From assembly GCA_902465115.1 (NCBI GenBank), contig CABQMC010000006.1:1-25393 (forward strand): a stretch of DNA of 25,393 bases, read 5' to 3'. Positions 1 to 5,475 of this stretch are shown in pieces; within the stretch, counting starts at the first letter, position 1; every line of letters starts with the position of its first letter. The position numbers and the translations under genes are program-made. A model generated the notes under the pieces. That model saw nothing but the letters and a program-made list of their open reading frames with translations. It did no database searches and was not told where the DNA came from. This DNA is from an uncultured Collinsella sp. (GTDB taxonomy: Bacteria; Actinomycetota; Coriobacteriia; Coriobacteriales; Coriobacteriaceae).

Positions 1-108
1 CGGGGCACCCGGGGACCTACCGGGGATTGCTATGACGTACGTTGGCTGATGAATTGGAAGGAAAGGTCAACGGAGGCTGAAGGCAATTGGTTCAGCGAAA
101 AACCCTGA
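1..108 (+). CDS. Possible 3' end of an unidentified gene (partial)
   Basis: Frame 1 is open from the left edge to a TGA at 106-108 and encodes about 35 residues, including a plausible stretch reading YDVRWLMNWKE. The stop lies inside the left arm of the hairpin at 103-127, so this gene and the toxin gene on the other strand would converge on one stem. I recognise no family. The piece is too short to exclude a chance open frame. Confidence 0.25.
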   Translation, partial: RGTRGPTGDCYDVRWLMNWKERSTEAEGNWFSEKP

Positions 109-127
109 CGAATCTAATTCGTCAGGG
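98..127 (-). terminator. Rho-independent terminator of the toxin-antitoxin operon
   Basis: A perfect 11-bp inverted repeat (103-113 with 117-127, arm CCCTGACGAAT) has a 3-nt loop. On the minus strand it is followed by five Ts (98-102). It lies 35 nt past the toxin stop. The plus-strand side lacks a T-run, so it terminates mainly minus-strand transcription. Confidence 0.75.
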
Positions 128-162
128 CCCCACCAACGCTCACTCGTCGTTCATCGTTAAAG

Positions 163-513
163 CTAGATATTCTCTTCCGCCCATTTCTCGAAATCGAGTT
201 CTCGTCTCTGAGCAGTTCGGTAGACTTCCATGTCTTCGCGAGCGCCTACCACTACGATGGCCATCTTTTCTTTAATTCTGATGAGGCGGTACACGATTCG
301 AATGCCACTTCCCCTGAGCTTGATCTTCATAAAGCCAGTCAAATCCGTACCTGCCTTGTTTCCAAGAGGCTTGCCGAATCCACCTTCGTTCTGCGGCAAT
401 GGGTTCGTTCTGATTTTTTCTATAGCCTTAAGGACGATCTTTCGTTGGGAGCCGTCCAGACGCTTAATATCCTTGAGAGCATCCGGGTAGAAAGCGACTT
501 CGTACCCACTCAT
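163..513 (-). CDS. RelE/ParE-family toxin of a type II toxin-antitoxin system
   Basis: The 116-aa product has the RelE/ParE layout: an N-terminal strand and helix (YEVAFYPDALKDIKRLD, residues 4-20), a second helix to about residue 36, then the KPLGNKAG segment at 48-55. The beta-sheet core FMKIKLRGSGIRIVYRLI spans 61-78, and the final strand MAIVVVGARED spans 84-94. Members of this family are mostly ribosome-dependent mRNA interferases (RelE/YoeB-like) or gyrase poisons (ParE); the basic IRIVYRL core fits the RelE side better, but the target cannot be read from sequence. Its start overlaps the antitoxin stop by 4 nt (ATGA-type coupling), the usual antitoxin-first arrangement. It is probably neutralised by the protein encoded just upstream and repressed by the complex acting at the 843-870 palindrome. 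Confidence 0.87.
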   Translation of the reverse strand: MSGYEVAFYPDALKDIKRLDGSQRKIVLKAIEKIRTNPLPQNEGGFGKPLGNKAGTDLTGFMKIKLRGSGIRIVYRLIRIKEKMAIVVVGAREDMEVYRTAQRRELDFEKWAEENI

Positions 514-830
514 TCAAACTCGACCTCATCCATCTGATCGAGTTCGTCCTGGCTCACACCCAGCTCTTCCATAACATCAGACAGGGAAACAAGCGCATCG
601 TCACTTGCCACAGCCATTCTCTTAAGCGCCAACGTTAACAAGGTGAGGTCCTCCTCCGCTTGCTTCGCTTCCCTATATTCATCGGGTGTAACAATCACAA
701 ACGCTGGCTTGTTGTGTTTGAGAACCACAACAGGATTGTCGTCCCCAACCTTCGAAAATGCAGCCGAGCCCTTACCGTGGCTGAAATCGCTAATTGGAAC
801 AAGGTTGTCGAGCATCTGCAAAGCAGGCAT
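510..830 (-). CDS. Phd/YefM-family antitoxin
   Basis: This 106-aa protein has the Phd/YefM N-terminal DNA-binding fold: VPISDFSHGKGSAAFSKV (about residues 11-28) followed by PVVVLKHNKPAFVIVTPDEY (about 33-52). The C-terminal half is acidic (ELGVSQDELDQMDEVEFE), as expected of a segment that wraps and blocks the toxin. The start at 828-830 is preceded by a strong AGGAGGT at 835-841. The gene overlaps the toxin gene by 4 nt. By family knowledge, the antitoxin and the toxin-antitoxin complex repress their own promoter; the perfect inverted repeat directly upstream is the obvious operator. Confidence 0.87.
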   Translation of the reverse strand: MPALQMLDNLVPISDFSHGKGSAAFSKVGDDNPVVVLKHNKPAFVIVTPDEYREAKQAEEDLTLLTLALKRMAVASDDALVSLSDVMEELGVSQDELDQMDEVEFE

Positions 831-842
831 ACATACCTCCTA

Positions 843-870
843 AAAATGAATTCTTTTTCGAATTCATTTT
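843..870 (-). promoter_or_regulatory. Palindromic operator of the toxin-antitoxin operon
   Basis: A perfect 11-bp inverted repeat (AAAATGAATTC at 843-853, GAATTCATTTT at 860-870) with a 6-nt spacer sits 2 nt before the antitoxin ribosome-binding site. -10-like hexamers on the minus strand overlap or adjoin it (TAAAAT near 868-873, TACAAT at 889-894), but no convincing -35 is visible. Position and symmetry fit a Phd/YefM autoregulatory site. The hairpin would also lie in the 5' leader if transcription starts upstream. Confidence 0.6.
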
Positions 871-1046
871 ATCATTCTTTTTTGCTATATTGTACCGCGC
901 AACCGAAACAACCTTTTTAGAATACGAATCCGAGCTTAGAATGACTGTTGGCCCTCGCACCGCCCTTGCCTCTTTTATTACGTCAAGTGGTATACAGCGA
1001 AGCAAAATGGCGATCTAAAGTGCGCGGCACTCGCCTCGCATCGCTA

Positions 1047-1086
1047 CAAAAAACAAACTGCTCCCCACCCACTCGGGCAAGGAGCA
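1047..1086 (-). terminator. Probable terminator downstream of the alpha/beta hydrolase gene
   Basis: A 6-bp stem (1059-1064 with 1081-1086, TGCTCC/GGAGCA) has an inner CCC/GGG pairing. On the minus strand it is followed by the T-rich run TTTGTTTTTTG (1047-1057). It lies about 75 nt past the hydrolase stop. The rest of 871-1162 holds the toxin-antitoxin promoter region and nothing else I recognise. Confidence 0.55.
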
Positions 1087-1162
1087 AGCCTCATTTTTAA
1101 TCAGACTGAGAACCACGAATGCAGAAACACAGGCGACTTCAGTCCCTTATCGCCGAGAGACG

Positions 1163-2230
1163 TTATTGTGCAGCCATTTCTTTAAGCTTCTCAGCCATCA
1201 ACAAACACACGTCTTCCGATTGCGGGTACACGCCAAAATGATCGAAGAAACCATGGTCACATCCGGCATATTCGATGACCTCGACATCGATTCCTGAAGA
1301 CCGTAATTTTGTAGCCCATTTTTCATCGGGGATACGAAGCGGATCGTATTCGGATGTCACGATAGTCACCGGGGGGAAATCAGTGCAGTCCTCAAGCATT
1401 AGCGCAGAAATCAACGGGTCATGAGGAGACATTTTTCCGTGTGCACAAAGTTCGACCATCGGGCCGTCCGAATCGCGAAGATGGTCGATGCGAAAACGCG
1501 CAACGTCCTCTTGATCGGCTATCGCAGGAAAATCCTCATATCCCTCGCCCTGTTCGCCCGCAAGGTCGACTTCAGGATAGATTTCGAAGGCATGGGCTAC
1601 AGCTCCAGCACCCCTGAGCTGAACACACGCATTAGTAAGGCTTCCTCCTGCGGAGTCGCCGGCGACCATTATTTTATGAGGATTGATTCCGAGATCCCCG
1701 GCATGCTCGCACACATAATCAAGAGCAAGAACGCAATCCTCGATCTGCCCGGGAAATGCCGTCTCCGGCGCCAAGCGGTATTCTGGATAAACCACCACTG
1801 CACCAGACTTTTCGGCGATGAACTCGAGCTGATGTTCAAATTGCAGAACATTCCCCGCCATAAACGCGCCGCCATGCAGGTAAACAAGCGCTGGACTTGC
1901 CTTCTTATGATTTGGTGGCGTCCAGACGAATAAATCTATATAGCGATCGGCCGCCTCCATGAGGATCTCATCGCGCTGAACCTCACCATCGAGTAGGCGG
2001 TATGTCGGCTTATCCGGGCGATGGCGCATTCCAATAAGGCTCGTCCAGCTCGGAGACATGCTAACATTCCGCATCTTCTTGCGAGATACCTCGAGAATTC
2101 GTGGGTCAAGCACATGCTCTCTTTCATCATCAGGAACCGGACGAATTTGAACCTCGAGCCCCCTCTTCTCGGTTATAAACGAGCGACCGGAGATGGCGCC
2201 AATCAACGCCTCGTCGTATTGTCTGCCCAT
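1163..2230 (-). CDS. Alpha/beta hydrolase (HSL/GDXG-type esterase)
   Basis: This 355-aa soluble enzyme carries the hormone-sensitive-lipase family signatures. HGGAF (119-123) forms the oxyanion hole, GDSAGG supplies the nucleophile Ser193, the acid is probably Asp296 in SEYDPLR, and the catalytic His is probably His326 in GCDHGFF. PEYRLAPE at 149-156 is also typical. No signal peptide is visible, so it should act in the cytoplasm on short acyl or acetyl esters; the substrate is unknown. About 85 residues precede the fold, longer than in minimal esterases. The ATG follows an AGGGG Shine-Dalgarno. It is divergent from the gntR gene, so the 124-bp gap could let that regulator control it together with the PTS, for instance for deacylation of an imported sugar ester (inference). 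Confidence 0.88.
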   Translation of the reverse strand: MGRQYDEALIGAISGRSFITEKRGLEVQIRPVPDDEREHVLDPRILEVSRKKMRNVSMSPSWTSLIGMRHRPDKPTYRLLDGEVQRDEILMEAADRYIDLFVWTPPNHKKASPALVYLHGGAFMAGNVLQFEHQLEFIAEKSGAVVVYPEYRLAPETAFPGQIEDCVLALDYVCEHAGDLGINPHKIMVAGDSAGGSLTNACVQLRGAGAVAHAFEIYPEVDLAGEQGEGYEDFPAIADQEDVARFRIDHLRDSDGPMVELCAHGKMSPHDPLISALMLEDCTDFPPVTIVTSEYDPLRIPDEKWATKLRSSGIDVEVIEYAGCDHGFFDHFGVYPQSEDVCLLMAEKLKEMAAQ

Positions 2231-2354
2231 CTTAAATCCCCTCTCGGCGATAACGCCAAATCGATATTTCCATAACTTTTGAGATAACGGCTTATGATGT
2301 CCTCAGTTGTCGTATACCTATGTACTAAAGAAACTGAAGACCAAGGGGTCCACC
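2231..2354. promoter_or_regulatory. Divergent promoter region between hydrolase and gntR, with possible operator half-site
   Basis: This AT-rich gap must hold the promoters of both divergent genes; I cannot assign -35/-10 pairs with confidence. GGCTTATGATGTC (2289-2301) matches 10 of 13 positions of the half-site GGCATATTACGTC (5268-5280) in the large palindrome in front of the PTS operon. TGTCGTA (2308-2314) resembles TGACGTA of the other half. This is a candidate binding site for the adjacent GntR protein, not a demonstrated one. Confidence 0.35.
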
Positions 2355-3110
2355 ATGCCTGCAGCAAAAGACGAGCTCACTCAGCCAGAGCTTCTCTATC
2401 AGACCGTTGAAAACGATATCCTCAAGAAAATAGTTTCTGGCGAACTCCCCGGCGGCAGTCAGATTCCCACCGAAACCGAGCTTTGCAAGCAATACAAAGT
2501 AAGCAGGATCACCGTAAGACGCGCCGTACAGAATCTCATTGACCAAAACTTGCTCTACCGCCTGCGAGGCAAGGGAACATTCGTAAACCCATCGAAGCTC
2601 ACCCTGAAACGAGGAACAAGCACCATTTTCAATTTGAGCTCCGACCCCCAATACGGCGATAAAACAACCAAGTCCATCTTGGAAACAGGCTTGATCAAGG
2701 CTGATGCCCACATTGCACGGGAGCTCAAAATTGACAACGGAACCGTAGTGCAACGAGTTGCGCGCTTGGTTTATATCGAAAATGCCCCCTGCGCCATCGA
2801 CACCGTTTATGCAACGCAGGGCACTCTGCCCGGACTACTGGAGCTTCTCACAGACAATGCCAGTCTTTTCGACCTGATCGCCAACCATTACAGCATCGCA
2901 ACCGGTATTGAGAAGCTCAAAATCACCGCAGGAATAGCGGGGCTCCAAGAAGCAAACCTTCTCGGTTATATCGTTGGAGCCCCCGTGAGCGTTGTCGAGC
3001 ACGTCACATATGCCTGCGATGAAATGCCGCTCCACTATTCAAAAACCGTTTGGCGAGCAGACGCATCGTCCTTCGAGTTCAGCATCTCAAAAGATGGACG
3101 CCTTCTCTAG
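2355..3110 (+). CDS. GntR-family transcriptional regulator (HutC/UTRA type)
   Basis: The 251-aa protein begins with a GntR winged helix (about residues 12-75). It shows the diagnostic run GGSQIPTETELCKQYKVSR, then ITVRRAVQNL and the wing GKGTFV. A UTRA effector-binding domain follows (about 95-245), which in this subfamily binds a sugar phosphate or other small metabolite. I chose the ATG at 2355 because AAGGGG at 2343-2348 sits at good spacing; a TTG at 2307 in the same frame has no such site. It is divergent from the esterase and convergent with the PTS operon, so it is the likely local repressor of both. Its TAG shares bases with the IID stop on the other strand (CTAG at 3107-3110). Confidence 0.9.
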   Translation: MPAAKDELTQPELLYQTVENDILKKIVSGELPGGSQIPTETELCKQYKVSRITVRRAVQNLIDQNLLYRLRGKGTFVNPSKLTLKRGTSTIFNLSSDPQYGDKTTKSILETGLIKADAHIARELKIDNGTVVQRVARLVYIENAPCAIDTVYATQGTLPGLLELLTDNASLFDLIANHYSIATGIEKLKITAGIAGLQEANLLGYIVGAPVSVVEHVTYACDEMPLHYSKTVWRADASSFEFSISKDGRLL

Positions 3111-3967
3111 CCCAAAATCCCCAGGACGCCGAGCACAATACCCGCAGCGAGAATGCCCACAATCTGCCAAATAATTTTGACCTGTTTCTTATTGCAAAGA
3201 CACATGATCCCGAACGCGCAGAGCGGCAAAAGAGCCGGGAATATCCCATCGAGCGTTTCCTGCAACTTAAACGCGGTGTCGCCGAAGTTAAGAGCGAGCG
3301 GAGTGGTAACTGCAACGGTGGTCGCCACCATTCCACCAACTACCATTAGTCCCACAATCGCCAGGCCGGACGTAACTTTGTGCATTACATCAGAATCGTT
3401 CAGCTTCGAAATCATGCCACTGCCAAGCGAATAACCATACTGAAGCCCAAACCAGCGGATCAGGATCGTTGGGACATTATAAAGAAGCAGGAACAGGATT
3501 GGGCCGAGCAGACTGCCCGAAAGGCAAAGTCCTGTCACAACGCCCGTCGCAATCATGCGAAGCGTACTGGCAATCAGTGAATCTCCAATACCGGAAAGCG
3601 GAGCCATAAGCGATGCTTTCATGGCGTTAATTGAGGCGGTGTCAAAGTCCTGATTGTTGGCGTTCTCCTCCTCCATGGAGGCCACAATGCCGGCGACCAG
3701 AGGATTAAACGTAACTTGAATATTGTAGAACTCAAGATGACGCTTATATGCCTCGATCCGGTCTTCGGGCTTATCGTATAACCGCTTGATTACCGGAATC
3801 ATGTCGTAGCAGAAACCAACGTTCATTTGTCGGTCAAAGCTCCACATGATGTTGAGTGGAAAGCTACGCCAAAATAACGCCTTTAAGTCTTTCTTGGTTA
3901 TTCTCTTATCGGTCGATTTATTTGACTCCGGCGAGAGCTCAAGAACATCATTAGAATTCGTTGTCAT
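3107..3967 (-). CDS. PTS mannose-family transporter subunit IID
   Basis: The 286-aa product matches EIID of the mannose/fructose/sorbose PTS family. It has a polar N-terminus, then KKDLKALFWRSF and WSFDRQMNVGFCYDMIPVI, and the family hallmark segment MKASLMAPLSGIGDSLI. Hydrophobic segments follow in the second half, ending in a hydrophobic C-terminal helix. With IIC it forms the membrane channel that takes up and phosphorylates a hexose or amino sugar; substrate cannot be told from sequence. The ATG at 3965-3967 has AGGAGG in front; a longer open frame upstream has no such support. The gene overlaps the end of IIC by 17 nt, indicating translational coupling. No hairpin terminator is visible after it, where it meets gntR tail to tail. 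Confidence 0.92.
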   Translation of the reverse strand: MTTNSNDVLELSPESNKSTDKRITKKDLKALFWRSFPLNIMWSFDRQMNVGFCYDMIPVIKRLYDKPEDRIEAYKRHLEFYNIQVTFNPLVAGIVASMEEENANNQDFDTASINAMKASLMAPLSGIGDSLIASTLRMIATGVVTGLCLSGSLLGPILFLLLYNVPTILIRWFGLQYGYSLGSGMISKLNDSDVMHKVTSGLAIVGLMVVGGMVATTVAVTTPLALNFGDTAFKLQETLDGIFPALLPLCAFGIMCLCNKKQVKIIWQIVGILAAGIVLGVLGILG

Positions 3968-4727
3968 CGTCAACCTCCTTAGCGACCGCCGCACTGGCAG
4001 GCATAAAAATGTGAGCCATATTGAGAATCCCAATCAGGATCAGCGAAAACGCCACGATACCGATCGTCGGAATGTTTAGATAGGCACTCAGCAAGAAGCC
4101 TCCAAAGAATAGGAAGCTCAGCTCCTTGGTGGACAGGATTGACATAAGCTGCGCAAATCCAAGCGCGGGCAGAATACCCGTTGCGATCGTAAGCCCATTC
4201 GTAAGCCAATCAGGAATGGCGTCAATCAGTGCCTGAACAGCATCATTTCCAACGTAAAAAGCCACGCCGCAAATCAAGCCAAGCGCAATGATGTAGAGAA
4301 TTCCATTGGTCCACATAGCGGCTGCAATCGTTTTGGGGTCGTCTTTTTCGGCGCCACGATCAGCCCAGACAGCCATAGGAGGCGTAACAACGCTATACAT
4401 AAGACTGTCAAACATGCCGGCAAGCACCGCAGTGGGCATAGCAATAGTCAGAGCGGTCTCGGGACCCGCACCCATAGTAATCGCAAAGGCTGTTCCCAAA
4501 ACTGAACCAACAATTACGTTGGGCGGCACGGCAGCACCAACCTGCCAGACCCCCATGAACGCGAGTTCGAGCTGGAAACCAACAATAACGCCAGTCGGAA
4601 TATCACCCAAAAAAATACCGACAATCGCTCCGAGGACAATCGGCCGCTCGACCATCGCAGTACCGAGTAAATAATCCGATTGACCTATCGCAGCGGCAAG
4701 ACCAACCAGAAAAGCTTGAAGCAGCAT
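3951..4727 (-). CDS. PTS mannose-family transporter subunit IIC
   Basis: This 258-aa, strongly hydrophobic protein has the EIIC(Man) pattern. ERPIVLGAIVGIFLGDIPTGVIVGFQLELAFMG is split over the first helices, followed by VGAAVPPNVIVGSVLGTAFAI and the GILPALGFAQLM region near residues 185-200. The C-terminus is acidic (KEVDDDNEF). It forms the sugar translocation path together with IID. The start follows GGGAG, 14 nt after the IIB stop, and its end overlaps the IID start. Codon use is less GC-rich than in the carAB and pur genes. Confidence 0.92.
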   Translation of the reverse strand: MLLQAFLVGLAAAIGQSDYLLGTAMVERPIVLGAIVGIFLGDIPTGVIVGFQLELAFMGVWQVGAAVPPNVIVGSVLGTAFAITMGAGPETALTIAMPTAVLAGMFDSLMYSVVTPPMAVWADRGAEKDDPKTIAAAMWTNGILYIIALGLICGVAFYVGNDAVQALIDAIPDWLTNGLTIATGILPALGFAQLMSILSTKELSFLFFGGFLLSAYLNIPTIGIVAFSLILIGILNMAHIFMPASAAVAKEVDDDNEF

Positions 4728-4741
4728 ATTTCTCCCTCTTC

Positions 4742-5218
4742 CTACAAATCAAAACTTGTTACGATGCGTTTTTTCTCGCTAGCAACCTGCCTTACCTCGA
4801 ATTCGATTCCATCAGCCATGGCTTTCTTAATTTCATTAATATCGGATTGGGAAAGGCGCACAGCAGGGCCAAGCTCCTTTACGCTATCCCCCAACGGTCG
4901 AGCGCCGCCTAAATTCACAGACGTTATTTTTGGACACGCACGCGCAACTTCACAGGCGTCATGTACATTTCCCGCAACAACAATTAGCTCGTATTTATCC
5001 ACCGCGCTTCCGTTAAGGGCCACGATGGAATCTTCTACACTTTTGACAACCAATTTGGCATCAGCGGGTTTTGCAATTCGCAGCGCTTGAATTCGCTCTT
5101 TGCTTGCGGCGTACTCATCTGAAACCACAAGAATAGCGTTTGCTTCAAGCGTTGGATACCAAGAGAACACGGTCTGCCCATGCACTAACCGGCTATCGAC
5201 GCGACACAGTTTAATCAT
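4742..5218 (-). CDS. PTS mannose-family transporter subunit IIB
   Basis: The 158-aa cytoplasmic EIIB carries the phosphorylation-site motif VDSRLVHGQTVFSW at residues 7-20; His13 is the expected phosphorylated histidine. The rest follows the family fold (AILVVSDEYAASKERIQALRIAKP, then ELIVVAGNVHDA). The start at 5216-5218 is set by AAAGGGG just upstream; an in-frame ATG at 5270-5272 would extend the protein into the operator palindrome and is unlikely. It is the first gene of the IIB-IIC-IID operon. No IIA domain or gene is present in the window, so the phosphate must come from an EIIA encoded elsewhere or beyond this locus. Confidence 0.9.
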   Translation of the reverse strand: MIKLCRVDSRLVHGQTVFSWYPTLEANAILVVSDEYAASKERIQALRIAKPADAKLVVKSVEDSIVALNGSAVDKYELIVVAGNVHDACEVARACPKITSVNLGGARPLGDSVKELGPAVRLSQSDINEIKKAMADGIEFEVRQVASEKKRIVTSFDL

Positions 5219-5263
5219 TTTGCCCCTTTCTCGACTTGAACACAGACAGTCATCCTTGACTGC

Positions 5264-5301
5264 TAATGGCATATTACGTCATATGACGTAATATGCCATT
5301 A
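5264..5301 (-). promoter_or_regulatory. Perfect 38-bp palindrome, candidate operator of the PTS operon
   Basis: Positions 5264-5282 and 5283-5301 are exact reverse complements (half-site TAATGGCATATTACGTCAT), with no spacer. It lies 46 nt upstream of the IIB start and overlaps the place where a -10 would sit; TTCAAG near 5308-5313 is a possible but weak -35. A second small dyad (CAGTCA/TGACTG, 5247-5262) lies between it and the gene. The symmetry suggests binding of a dimeric repressor, most simply the neighbouring GntR protein. A DNA cruciform or mRNA leader hairpin is the alternative. Confidence 0.6.
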
Positions 5302-5475
5302 CATAATATCTTGAACGGTTGAATATCACCGCTAAATGGTATTTATCTCTAAAAACAGGAGGTGCAATCCGTCTAGACACAGTGCGTCGGGGCAAGAGGG
5401 GCCGAGTTTCCTCCTGAGCGACTCTGCTTGCAGCCGGAGCGAAAGGGGGAAACCCGGCCCGGCCGGCCAGGTCAA
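5302..5475. other. Intergenic region between carB and the PTS operon
   Basis: I see no gene here. GTCTAGAC at 5371-5378 matches the GTnTAnAC core known for HutC-subfamily GntR operators, about 70 bp upstream of the 38-bp palindrome. AGGAGG (5357-5362) and CCTCCT (5410-5415) form an inverted pair, but neither is followed by a usable start codon. From about 5370 rightwards the base composition becomes GC-rich like carB, while the left side is AT-rich. Confidence 0.4.
5442..5471 (-). terminator. Weak candidate terminator of carAB
   Basis: On the minus strand, directly after the carB stop, CCTGGCC can pair with GGCCGGG (7 bp with one G-U; 5465-5471 with 5453-5459). The stem is followed by TTTCCCCCTTT. 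The T-run is interrupted by five Cs, so termination would be poor. Confidence 0.3.

Noticed and set aside
790..1005. A 71-codon minus-strand frame upstream of the antitoxin
   Set aside because: It covers the operator and promoter region and overlaps the well-supported antitoxin start in another frame.
2307..2354. A TTG-initiated extension of the GntR protein
   Set aside because: It has no ribosome-binding site, while the ATG at 2355 has AAGGGG at proper distance.
5350..5475. A riboswitch, such as cobalamin, in the carB-PTS gap
   Set aside because: A few short strings are reminiscent, but the conserved core and ordering of a B12 box are absent.
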